From JAAZBA01 sp964461815 (lineage in GTDB: Bacteria > Bacillota > Clostridia > Oscillospirales > QAMX01), in contig CAYWVF010000029.1 in assembly GCA_964461815.1 (NCBI GenBank), positions 1-30,524 on the forward strand: a DNA stretch of 30,524 nt. Direction: 5' to 3'. The notes below the pieces were generated by a model, which saw only the letters and a list, made by a program, of their open reading frames with translations, was not told the DNA's origin and made no database searches. A program made the position numbers and the translations under genes. This document shows, one piece after another, positions 7,382 through 14,620 of the stretch. The first letter of the stretch is position 1. Every line of letters begins with the position of its first letter.

Positions 7382-8875
7382 ATGAGCAAAAAGCAAATCG
7401 TTTTTATAATGACCGATACGACACGCTTTGATATGGTGGGCTGCTATGGCAACAAGGATATGAAGACACCTAATATAGATGCACTTGCAGAGGACGGCCT
7501 TCTCTGTCAGAGAGCATACACCTGTCAGCCTGTTTGCGGTCCTGCCAGATCAAGTATTTTTACAGGTCTTTATCCGCATTCGAATGGCAGCTTTACAAAC
7601 AGCTATCCCTTAGGAGCTAACGTTAAGACCATCGGGCAAAGACTGCATGACAACGGGATCAAAACCGGATATATCGGCAAATGGCATCTTGACGGCGGCG
7701 ACTATTTCGGACTCGGAGTATGCCCCGACGGTTGGGATGAAAAATACTGGTATGATATGAAATGCTATCTCGATGAGCTGACTGAGGAGGAGCGTGTAAA
7801 ATCACGTAATCCGCAGACGAACGAGGAAGGCATAAGCGAGGAATTTACATACGCACACAGATGTGCAAATCGTGCGCTCGACTTCTTAAAGGAATATAGT
7901 GATAATGACTTCTTTATGGTACTCTCACTCGATGAGCCTCATGATCCGTTCCTCTGCCCCGAGCCGTACGCTTCTATGTATAAGGACTACGAATTCCCCA
8001 AGTCTCCGAACGTATGGGACACTCTGGAGGGCAAGCCGTTCTATCAGAAGCTCTGGGCTGCAGGACGTCTCAATCAAAACCGTGACGAGCTTAAAATCAA
8101 GCCTGCATACTTCCTCGGATGTAACTCCTTTGCCGATTATGAAATAGGCAGAGTTACAAAGGCTGTCAAAGAGCTTGCACCCGATGCACTTATCATATTC
8201 ACCTCCGACCACGGAGATGCGCTCGAATCTCACCGCCTTATAGGTAAGGGTGCTGCAATGTACGATGAGGTCTCGAGAATACCGCTTATCTTTAACGGTG
8301 CAGGAGCAAAGGGTATTTATGAGCATCCCATCTCGCACATAAATCTCACTCCTACGATCCTTGAATATATGGGACTCAACGTTCCAAAGCTCATGGAGGG
8401 CAAGAGCGTTCTTCCTATTCTTAATGATCCGAGTCTCCGTATCAACGACTACGTTTTCACTGAGTTTACACGCTATGAGGTCGATCATGACGGCTTTGGT
8501 GGATTGCAGATGATGCGTGCCGCATTTGACGGAAGGTACAAGCTCTGTGTTCATCTGCTTGACGAAACAGATGAATTCTACGATCTGGAGCGTGACCCCT
8601 ACGAGATGACAAACCTTATAGACAACGAGGAGTATCGTGCCGAAAGAAACCGTCTGCATGATGCTATCCTTGATAATATGGATAAAACACGTGATCCGTT
8701 CCGTGGCTACCAGTGGGAGTGCAGACGTTGGAGAACAGATGCACCGGCACCGGATTACGAAAACCATAGATATACAAGACAGCGCGAGAACGAGGAATAC
8801 GAGCCTCGTCAGCTCAATTATTCTACGGGTCTGCCGATAGAGAGCGCCACCAGGATCAAGCCTCTTATCGGATGA
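7382..8875 (+). CDS. Formylglycine-dependent sulfatase (type I, cysteine-type)
   Basis: This 497-residue alkaline-phosphatase-fold sulfatase removes sulfate esters from a sugar or aryl substrate. The maturation motif C-G-P-A-R (C52) carries the cysteine that must become formylglycine, and the next gene encodes the enzyme for that. Other active-site elements are Asp12 in MTDTTR, K100 and H102 in GKWHL, and D276/H277 in TSDHGD. The second metal aspartate of the usual DD pair is threonine here. No signal peptide is seen, so it is probably cytoplasmic, acting on imported sulfated saccharides. An in-frame GTG at 7373 lies inside the Shine-Dalgarno GAGGTGG, so the ATG at 7382, six bases after it, is taken as the start. 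The stop overlaps the maturase start in ATGA. Substrate unknown. Confidence 0.93.
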   Translation: MSKKQIVFIMTDTTRFDMVGCYGNKDMKTPNIDALAEDGLLCQRAYTCQPVCGPARSSIFTGLYPHSNGSFTNSYPLGANVKTIGQRLHDNGIKTGYIGKWHLDGGDYFGLGVCPDGWDEKYWYDMKCYLDELTEEERVKSRNPQTNEEGISEEFTYAHRCANRALDFLKEYSDNDFFMVLSLDEPHDPFLCPEPYASMYKDYEFPKSPNVWDTLEGKPFYQKLWAAGRLNQNRDELKIKPAYFLGCNSFADYEIGRVTKAVKELAPDALIIFTSDHGDALESHRLIGKGAAMYDEVSRIPLIFNGAGAKGIYEHPISHINLTPTILEYMGLNVPKLMEGKSVLPILNDPSLRINDYVFTEFTRYEVDHDGFGGLQMMRAAFDGRYKLCVHLLDETDEFYDLERDPYEMTNLIDNEEYRAERNRLHDAILDNMDKTRDPFRGYQWECRRWRTDAPAPDYENHRYTRQRENEEYEPRQLNYSTGLPIESATRIKPLIG

Positions 8876-9993
8876 GGAACGTTACTCTGCTCATAAAGCC
8901 TGCATCATCGCTGTGCAATATGCGCTGTGAATACTGCTTTTACGATGACGTGTCGAAGCATCGTAAGATCTCCTCACACGGGATCATGTCGATCGATGTG
9001 CTGGATGTATTGACCAGGCGTGCATTTGCATTTGCGGAGGAAAGCGTTACATTCGTTTTCCAAGGTGGCGAGCCGATGCTTGCAGGACTCGACTTCTTCA
9101 AAGCAGCTATGGAGCTGCAACGAAAATACAAGCCGCACAGACTCATGGTTTACAACTCGATACAGACAAACGGTATTCTTATCAATGACGAATGGGCTGA
9201 TTTCTTCCGAGATAACGACTTTCTCGTCGGTGTTTCACTTGATGGCACCGAAAAGCTGCACAACAGTCACAGGCATCTGAAAAACGGCGATGGAAGCTAT
9301 TCAAGCGTACTGGCAGGAATAGATAAGCTCACATCTCACGGTGTCAGCTTCAATATTCTCTGCGTTGTCAGTGCCGAGGCTGCACGTATGCCTCGTGAAA
9401 TTTGGCGGTCGCTTCGTGTCTACGGTCATTTGCAATTTATACCGCTTATCGATGAGTTTGACAGCATCGTCACCGATCACTCGCTCGGTGACGATGCCTA
9501 CGGGTATTTTCTCAACGAGCTTTTCGATGAATATCGTACCGATATTCTGCGTGGCAAATATGTAAGCGTTCGCGATTTCGACTCCTACATAAATGCGCTT
9601 CGAGGCATAGCCCCTGCATCCTGTTCCATGAGAGGTCGCTGCGGCGGATACTTTGCCATTGAAGCCGACGGCAGCGTTTATCCGTGTGATTTCTACATTA
9701 CGGACGAATACCGTCTTGGTAACATCACCGACAGTTCCTTCTTCTCGCTTGCAAAAAGTGACGTATTAAAGAGGTTTGTCTCCGAGAGCGCAGTCGATAC
9801 AGTCGAATGTCAAAGCTGTCGATATTTTCCTATCTGCCGAGGCGGATGCAGACGATATAGAGAGCCGCAGCACTCGATCTCGAAATTCTGCGGAGCTTAC
9901 AAAAGCTTTTTCGGAAAAAATCTTGATAAAATGCTGGAAATTGCGAGAAATATCAATACAATTTCAGCTAAAAACAGCGGAGGTGCGAAATGA
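8872..9993 (+). CDS. Anaerobic sulfatase-maturating enzyme (radical SAM, SPASM)
   Basis: This 373-residue radical SAM protein converts the sulfatase cysteine to C-alpha-formylglycine without oxygen. The [4Fe-4S]-SAM motif CX3CX2C is at C15, C19 and C22 (CNMRCEYC), and FQGGEP is the SAM-contact GGE motif. The C-terminal SPASM region has the expected cysteines: SMRGRCGGYF, YPCDFY (whose Asp matches the proposed base in the clostridial enzyme), CQSC, PICRGGC and KFCGAY. It overlaps the sulfatase stop by four bases and the permease start by four bases, so the three genes are translationally coupled. Its presence indicates an anaerobic lifestyle. The only sulfatase visible in the window is its neighbour, the likely client. 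Confidence 0.94.
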   Translation: MRNVTLLIKPASSLCNMRCEYCFYDDVSKHRKISSHGIMSIDVLDVLTRRAFAFAEESVTFVFQGGEPMLAGLDFFKAAMELQRKYKPHRLMVYNSIQTNGILINDEWADFFRDNDFLVGVSLDGTEKLHNSHRHLKNGDGSYSSVLAGIDKLTSHGVSFNILCVVSAEAARMPREIWRSLRVYGHLQFIPLIDEFDSIVTDHSLGDDAYGYFLNELFDEYRTDILRGKYVSVRDFDSYINALRGIAPASCSMRGRCGGYFAIEADGSVYPCDFYITDEYRLGNITDSSFFSLAKSDVLKRFVSESAVDTVECQSCRYFPICRGGCRRYREPQHSISKFCGAYKSFFGKNLDKMLEIARNINTISAKNSGGAK

Positions 9994-10787
9994 CGCTTTT
10001 GCAATCCTTTTTTGCTTTTATTATAAGCCTTACAGCCTCCACGATCGGAGCTATATGCGGCATCGGCGGTGGTGTTATAATAAAGCCGACGCTTGATATT
10101 TTCGGGCTTGCAAGTGTTTCGGCAGCGAGCTTTCTCTCCTGCTGTACAGTACTTGCAATGAGCTGCTACTCTGTAATACGAACACGCCGAGGCGGCAGCG
10201 AAATAGACCTCCGAGTCAGCACTCCTCTCGGTATAGGTGCTGCGATCGGCGGTATCATGGGAAGTCTGCTGTTCGATGCTATCAAATCGATGTTCGACAA
10301 TCCAAATGCTGTAGGTGCACCGCAGGCAATATGCCTTGCAATTATTACAGCCGGAACGCTTATCTACACCCTGTTCAAGGAAAAGATATCTTCGTTGCAT
10401 GTGGCAAACATCTTTGTCTGTCTTGCAATAGGTTTGCTTTTGGGTGTTACATCAAGCTTTCTCGGCATTGGTGGCGGACCTATCAATCTTGTTGTTCTGT
10501 TTTTCTTTTTTGGAATGGAAACCAAGACAGCTGCCGCTAACAGTCTGTACATAATACTGTTCAGCCAGCTTACGAATTTTATCACGACTATTGTAAACGG
10601 CAAGGTTCCGACTCTCAGCTGGTATACGTTCGTGCTTATGATAGCAGGAGGTATCCTCGGAGGTATGCTCGGACGTACTCTTAATAAGAAAATAAGCAGC
10701 AAAACCGTTGATAAGCTGTTTATCTGTCTTATGGCAGTGATAATAGGGATAAGCATTTACAACGCAGTGCAATACTCTATGCTGTGA
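9990..10787 (+). CDS. TauE/SafE-family permease (putative sulfate/sulfite or sulfonate exporter)
   Basis: This 265-residue integral membrane protein has about eight hydrophobic segments. It carries the family's internal duplication, marked by the two glycine-rich motifs GAICGIGGGVII (near residue 23) and FLGIGGGPINL (near residue 158). The family moves sulfur oxyanions or organosulfur compounds. Coupled to a sulfatase and its maturase, the likely role is export of sulfate set free in the cytoplasm, which is inference from context. The start follows GGAGG at 7 bases and overlaps the maturase stop (ATGA). A hairpin terminator follows the gene. Confidence 0.88.
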   Translation: MTLLQSFFAFIISLTASTIGAICGIGGGVIIKPTLDIFGLASVSAASFLSCCTVLAMSCYSVIRTRRGGSEIDLRVSTPLGIGAAIGGIMGSLLFDAIKSMFDNPNAVGAPQAICLAIITAGTLIYTLFKEKISSLHVANIFVCLAIGLLLGVTSSFLGIGGGPINLVVLFFFFGMETKTAAANSLYIILFSQLTNFITTIVNGKVPTLSWYTFVLMIAGGILGGMLGRTLNKKISSKTVDKLFICLMAVIIGISIYNAVQYSML

Positions 10788-10813
10788 TAAGTATAAATAT
10801 TTTGCTCTACCGT

Positions 10814-10852
10814 GGGGTACCTACAATAAGCAGGTATCCCTTTGTGCTTTTT
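10814..10852 (+). terminator. Terminator of the sulfatase cassette
   Basis: A 9-bp stem (10814-10822 with 10832-10840, GGGGTACCT with AGGTATCCC, one G-T wobble) and a 9-nt loop are followed by the T-rich stretch TTTGTGCTTTTT. This separates the sulfatase cassette from the ThuA operon. Confidence 0.75.
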
Positions 10853-10868
10853 ATGATAATTGTTTGTG

Positions 10869-10891
10869 TGAAAAAGTACAATCATAGTGTC
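10869..10891. promoter_or_regulatory. Putative AraC operator, copy 2
   Basis: TGAAAAAGTACAAT, two bases, then TAGTGTC is nearly identical to 7211-7234. It ends 10 bases before a weak -35, the usual place for an AraC-type activator that touches sigma. TGTT precedes and CAGTG follows both copies at slightly different distances, extending the similarity. Assigning it to the AraC-type gene at 6330-7154 is inference. Confidence 0.62.
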
Positions 10892-10901
10892 AACAAAACC
10901 A

Positions 10902-10929
10902 GTGACTTTTTTCTAAAAAGGTTTATACT
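10902..10929 (+). promoter_or_regulatory. Promoter of the ThuA/oxidoreductase operon
   Basis: GTGACT (10902-10907, four of six -35 matches) and TATACT (10924-10929) are 16 bases apart. The poor -35 with an operator right upstream suggests activator dependence. Confidence 0.55.
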
Positions 10930-10949
10930 ATTTTACATAAGGAGGTATT

Positions 10950-11732
10950 ATGCTGATGAGTATAAATGTTACTGTTTGGAATGAATACTTGCACGAAGTA
11001 AATGATGAAGAGATCGCAAAAATATATCCAGAGGGAATACATGGGGCTATAGCAAAAATGCTGGGAAGAGATGAAAATCTCAATATCAGAACAGCTACGC
11101 TCAACATGCAACTGAATGGTCTGTCAGATAATGTTCTCGCCGACACAGATGTTCTTATCTGGTGGGGACACATGGCACACAATCAGGTATTGGATGAGGT
11201 CGCCGAAAAGGTACGACTCAGAGTACTTGACGGTATGGGACTTATAGTGCTTCACTCCGGTCACCTCTCGAAGCCGTTTGTCAAGCTTATGGGTACTGTT
11301 TGCCGTTCAAAGTGGCGTGAAAATGATGAGACCGAACGTATATGGGTCATCGAGCCGTCACACCCTATCGCCGAAGGACTGCCTGAATATATTGAGCTTG
11401 AAAAGGAAGAGACCTATGGCGAGCGTTTTGAAATACCTACTCCGGATGAGTTAGTCTTTATCAGCTGGTTCTCCGGCGGTGAGGTGTTCAGAAGCGGATG
11501 CTGCTACAAACGTGGACTGGGAAAGGTATTTTACTTTCGTCCCGGACATGAAGCATACCCGACATTCTACCGTGAAGACATTACTACTATTCTCAGAAAC
11601 GCCGTATACTGGGCAAGACCGCTCAATTTTACAAGACCGACACTCGGTCACTATGATGCGATTGAAAATGTTTCGGACAAGTTTGAAGGAAAATCCGATG
11701 CAGAGAGAAAGCATGAAAATCTGAAGGTATAA
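10950..11732 (+). CDS. ThuA-like domain protein (trehalose-utilization family)
   Basis: This protein of about 260 residues belongs to the ThuA family, which has a class-I glutamine-amidotransferase-like fold. Family traits include the opening INVTVWNEY, YPEGIHGAIA, the Trp-rich strand ADVLIWWGHMAHNQV, the GLIVLHSGH segment near the usual nucleophile elbow, and the ending GKVFYFRPGHEAYPTF. In rhizobia ThuA works with the dehydrogenase ThuB in disaccharide use, and here a Gfo/Idh/MocA dehydrogenase follows 12 bases later. AAGGAGG ends 4 bases before the ATG at 10950 and 10 bases before the ATG at 10956. The second gives a start more typical of homologues (MSINVTVW), so the first two residues are doubtful. 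The exact reaction is unknown. Shared regulation with the sulfatase is proposed. Confidence 0.85.
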   Translation: MLMSINVTVWNEYLHEVNDEEIAKIYPEGIHGAIAKMLGRDENLNIRTATLNMQLNGLSDNVLADTDVLIWWGHMAHNQVLDEVAEKVRLRVLDGMGLIVLHSGHLSKPFVKLMGTVCRSKWRENDETERIWVIEPSHPIAEGLPEYIELEKEETYGERFEIPTPDELVFISWFSGGEVFRSGCCYKRGLGKVFYFRPGHEAYPTFYREDITTILRNAVYWARPLNFTRPTLGHYDAIENVSDKFEGKSDAERKHENLKV

Positions 11733-11744
11733 GGAGCTGCTTTT

Positions 11745-12809
11745 ATGAAACGTATAGGAATTGTCGGCACAGGTGGAATAGGTAAAGGAGCTCACATTGC
11801 GCCGCTCTCAAAGCTGTCCAACTGTAAGATCACCGCACTGTGTGATATAGATGAAAAAGCACTCTCGCAGGCTGCCGAAAGCATAGGACTTGATAAGGCT
11901 CATTGCTTCTATGACTACAAGGAGCTTATCGACTGCGATGACGTAGATGCGGTAGAGATATGTACGCCTAATCATATGCATGTTCCGATAGCCGAATATG
12001 CTGTATCAAAGGGTAAGCCTATAAATGTAGAAAAGCCTCTTGGACTTTCTGCCGATGAGACTAAAAAGCTGGAGTCACTTCTCAAGGAGACGGGATTAAC
12101 GAATATGATGTGCTTCTCATACAGATTCCGCCCCGCCGTAAGATATGCTAAGCAGATCATCGACAGAGGGCTTATCGGCGATGTCGTCGGTATCAGTGTT
12201 GAGTATCTGAAGTCTAGTGCATTCTGGGAGGGCAGACGTCTTGACTGGCGTTTTGTAAAAAAATATGCCGGCACAGGCGTTCTGGGTGATCTCGGAGCAC
12301 ACCTGATCGATATGGCACAGCTTCTTGTCGGTGATATCACATCTGTGAGTGCAATGGCAGGTACAATAGTTAAGAAGAGACTTCGCCTTGACTGTGACGA
12401 ATATGCCGACGTGGAGACCGACGATTATTGTAATTTCATAGCAAATATTCGTGACAGGCGCACCGGAGGAGATGTTCCGGCAAACTTTGCTATCACAAGA
12501 TGCGCTATCGGTCATAACAACACGATAAAATATGATATTTTCGGAACAGATGGTATGATCGCATTCAATCTTAACGATCCGACCGTTCTCGGTGTGTGTA
12601 TCGGTGAGGTCGATAAGCAGAGTGATGGTCTGCACACAGTAAAAGTACCGGCAGGCTTCGATGTAGCACAGGAGGAAGCCTTCGTTAATGCACTTCACGG
12701 CGATTTCTGTGATTATTTCCCGACTATCGCAGATGGTATCAAGTGTCAGAAGGTCATTGATGCGCTTCTGAAGTCTTCGGAGGAAAAAGTATTTGTAAAT
12801 ATTCAATAA
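11745..12809 (+). CDS. Gfo/Idh/MocA-family NAD(P)-dependent oxidoreductase
   Basis: This 354-residue sugar or inositol oxidoreductase has an N-terminal Rossmann fold with GTGGIGKGAH at 8-17. An acidic residue at the end of the second strand (CDIDEKA) favours NAD. The catalytic EKP is at 96-98 with K97. The C-terminal domain carries GDLGAHLID with D182 and H186, the usual active-site pair. Partnered with ThuA, it resembles rhizobial ThuB, which oxidises a sugar hydroxyl to the keto form. A 3-keto-glycoside type reaction is therefore plausible but unproven. The ATG follows AAGGAGC at 8 bases. A strong terminator lies five bases beyond the stop. Confidence 0.9.
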   Translation: MKRIGIVGTGGIGKGAHIAPLSKLSNCKITALCDIDEKALSQAAESIGLDKAHCFYDYKELIDCDDVDAVEICTPNHMHVPIAEYAVSKGKPINVEKPLGLSADETKKLESLLKETGLTNMMCFSYRFRPAVRYAKQIIDRGLIGDVVGISVEYLKSSAFWEGRRLDWRFVKKYAGTGVLGDLGAHLIDMAQLLVGDITSVSAMAGTIVKKRLRLDCDEYADVETDDYCNFIANIRDRRTGGDVPANFAITRCAIGHNNTIKYDIFGTDGMIAFNLNDPTVLGVCIGEVDKQSDGLHTVKVPAGFDVAQEEAFVNALHGDFCDYFPTIADGIKCQKVIDALLKSSEEKVFVNIQ

Positions 12810-12813
12810 AAGC

Positions 12814-12858
12814 ATAAACAGAATGATGTGACATGCACAGTCACATCATTCTGTTTAT
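12814..12858 (+). terminator. Terminator of the ThuA/oxidoreductase operon
   Basis: A perfect 19-bp stem (12814-12832 with 12840-12858) with a 7-nt loop, bounded by A- and T-rich sequence, starts four bases after the oxidoreductase stop. Confidence 0.85.
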
Positions 12859-12941
12859 TTACTCTATATTGATAAGCTCGGATGCGTTGTATGTCAATTT
12901 CAAAAAAGCAAGCCATCCCTATATATTTTTCGGTTTATTTA

Positions 12942-12950
12942 TGCTATAAT
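12942..12950 (+). promoter_or_regulatory. Extended -10 promoter of trkA-trkH
   Basis: TGCTATAAT is a perfect extended -10 (TG at 12942-12943, TATAAT at 12945-12950). No good -35 is present at the proper distance (TATATT is the best), which extended -10 promoters tolerate. The predicted start near 12957 matches the 5' edge of the structured leader. Confidence 0.7.
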
Positions 12951-12955
12951 AGAGA

Positions 12956-13117
12956 AAAGGCTGAAAGGCACAGCGCAGTAAGCGGTAAACTGCCGGGCGG
13001 AAGGTTTCAGGAGCAGAATATAGTTATAGACTACGATACAAGACAGATCTTTATCGTATGAACGGAGATAGGACAGACAACCAAAGCCTTTGATATTTCT
13101 GTCGTCTTTCATTCTGC
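12956..13117 (+). promoter_or_regulatory. Structured 5' leader RNA of trkA-trkH, possible new riboswitch or cis-regulator
   Basis: About 300 nt separate the promoter from the trkA ATG. Compatible helices are: CTGAAA/TTTCAG (12961-12966, 13005-13010) enclosing GCAGT/ACTGC (12975-12979, 12989-12993); and GCAGAAT/ATTCTGC (13013-13019, 13111-13117) enclosing both an 11-bp hairpin with one bulge and a CAGA loop (13032-13043, 13048-13058) and GACAGA/TCTGTC (13072-13077, 13098-13103). A competing 7-bp pairing, AAAGGCT/AGCCTTT (12956-12962, 13085-13091), cannot coexist with several of these. c-di-AMP (ydaO) signature blocks, such as a GGGGTGAAT-like segment, were not found. From 13118 to 13255 I see only A/T-rich sequence, a short GATC-GTTA-GATC hairpin and the trkA ribosome binding site, with no clear terminator. 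Confidence 0.55.
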
Positions 13118-13255
13118 ATAACAGCATCGAAAGCTTTTGTTCACTTATAAAATCGTAAAGATCGTTAGATCAGCGACTATTTGGTACGTTTTACAACATT
13201 TTCGACCCGACTAAATGCGTATATATTTACAAATATTTTTTTAGGGAGAAAAACA

Positions 13256-14611
13256 ATGAAAATAGTAATTATCGGGCTTGGTACGATCGGTCAGCCCATA
13301 TTGGAGAATCTTTCGGGAGAGAATCACACGATCACGATCGTTGATGAGGATAAAGATCTGATTGAAAGCTTAATTGAAAAATACGACGTCTTCGGTGTAG
13401 TCGGCAATGGTGCATGTATGGATATTCAGGATGAGGCAAATGTCGGAGATGCCGATCTTGTCATTGCGCTGACTAAGAATGACGAGCTTAATGTCTTTGC
13501 CTGTCTTGTTGCAAAGCAGCTGGGTGTCAAAAACACTGTTGCACGTGTCAGAAATCCTGCCTACAGAAAGCAGATCGCTGCAATGAAGGATGCGCTGGGT
13601 ATATCGATGGTTGTTAACCCCGAGCGTGAGACGGCAAACGAGATATTCAATATGATAAATCTGCCGTCCGTTACAAGAATAGACCACTTTGCTAAGGGAA
13701 AGGCCATTCTTGTGGAGATCATTGTCGAAAAAGGCTCCCCTCTGATCGGAGAGAGCCTGATCTCACTTGGCAAAAAGCTGACCTCCAGAGTTCTTATATG
13801 TGCAGTCCAGAGAGGCGATGAGGTCATCATTCCCTCAGGCAGCTTCGTGATCGAAGAGGATGACAAGATACATTTTACCGCTGATGCAAGAAACCTCGGT
13901 GATTTTCTGACGGAGGTCAACCTCGTAAAACGTCCATTCAAAAATATAATGATCGTAGGCGGAGGCAAGACGAGCTATTATCTTGCCGATGCTCTGTCCA
14001 AAAAAAAATATTCTGTGAAGCTGATCGAAGAAAGTCGTGAAAGATCAGACGAGCTGGCTGAGCTGTTGCCTCGTGTTACCGTCGCATGTGGAAACGGTAC
14101 ACAGCATGAGCTGCTGATGGAGGAAGGCATTGGTGCAATGGATGCGTTTGTCGCACTCACGGACATCGATGAGGAAAATATTATCGTGTCGATGTTTGCA
14201 AACAAGAAAAACGTCAAGAAGACGATCACTCAGATCCAGAGCAGTGATCTTTTCAGCATGTTGGATGAGCTTGGGATCGACAACAGCGTTTCTCCGAAGA
14301 CTATCGTTGCCAGCAGGATAATCAGCTACGTTCGCGCGCTCGCAAATACGAGAGGAAGTAACATTCTGACTTTATATCGACTGGTCAATAACAGTGTCGA
14401 GGCACTGGAGTTTTCCGCAAAAAAGCCCGAGCGTATCTATGATAAGCCGTTAAAGGATCTTACCATTAAGAATAACTGTCTGATTGCCTGTATCATCAGG
14501 AACAACGAGGTCATCATTCCTAACGGCAATTCCACGATCAAGCTCGGTGATAACGTCGTAGTAGTTACCACACATAAAAGCTTCGACGATCTGACTGATG
14601 TATTTGAATAA
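13256..14611 (+). CDS. trkA: Trk-type potassium uptake regulatory subunit TrkA
   Basis: This 451-residue cytoplasmic protein gates the TrkH K+ channel according to nucleotide binding. It has two tandem RCK units, each with an N-terminal Rossmann and a C-terminal TrkA-C domain. The first dinucleotide site is GLGTIG (7-12), followed by an acidic turn (VDEDKD). The second is IVGGGKTSYYLADAL (about residues 230-244), followed by IEES. The open frame extends to 13181, but AGGGAG at 13243-13248 lies seven bases before the ATG at 13256 and the protein then starts exactly at the first Rossmann strand, so the 25 upstream codons are leader. trkH follows after 9 bases. Confidence 0.92.
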   Translation: MKIVIIGLGTIGQPILENLSGENHTITIVDEDKDLIESLIEKYDVFGVVGNGACMDIQDEANVGDADLVIALTKNDELNVFACLVAKQLGVKNTVARVRNPAYRKQIAAMKDALGISMVVNPERETANEIFNMINLPSVTRIDHFAKGKAILVEIIVEKGSPLIGESLISLGKKLTSRVLICAVQRGDEVIIPSGSFVIEEDDKIHFTADARNLGDFLTEVNLVKRPFKNIMIVGGGKTSYYLADALSKKKYSVKLIEESRERSDELAELLPRVTVACGNGTQHELLMEEGIGAMDAFVALTDIDEENIIVSMFANKKNVKKTITQIQSSDLFSMLDELGIDNSVSPKTIVASRIISYVRALANTRGSNILTLYRLVNNSVEALEFSAKKPERIYDKPLKDLTIKNNCLIACIIRNNEVIIPNGNSTIKLGDNVVVVTTHKSFDDLTDVFE

Positions 14612-14620
14612 GGTGATACT

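Noticed and set aside
7925..8767. 280-codon open frame antisense to the sulfatase gene
   Set aside because: It is a shadow of the sulfatase reading frame, with no family motif and no promoter. Codon composition of the sense frame explains the absence of stops.
10784..10984. 66-codon open frame overlapping the end of the TauE/SafE gene
   Set aside because: It runs through the terminator, the proposed operator and the ThuA promoter, and has no ribosome binding site or similarity.
13058..13093. 11-codon ATG frame inside the trkA leader (possible leader peptide)
   Set aside because: There is no Shine-Dalgarno sequence and no run of regulatory codons, so structure explains the region better.
12956..13117. 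trkA leader as a c-di-AMP ydaO, c-di-GMP, glycine or SRP RNA
   Set aside because: I compared it from memory with the conserved blocks of these families. Only short chance resemblances (for example GGCGGAAGG, GGACAGA) were found, not in the right order.
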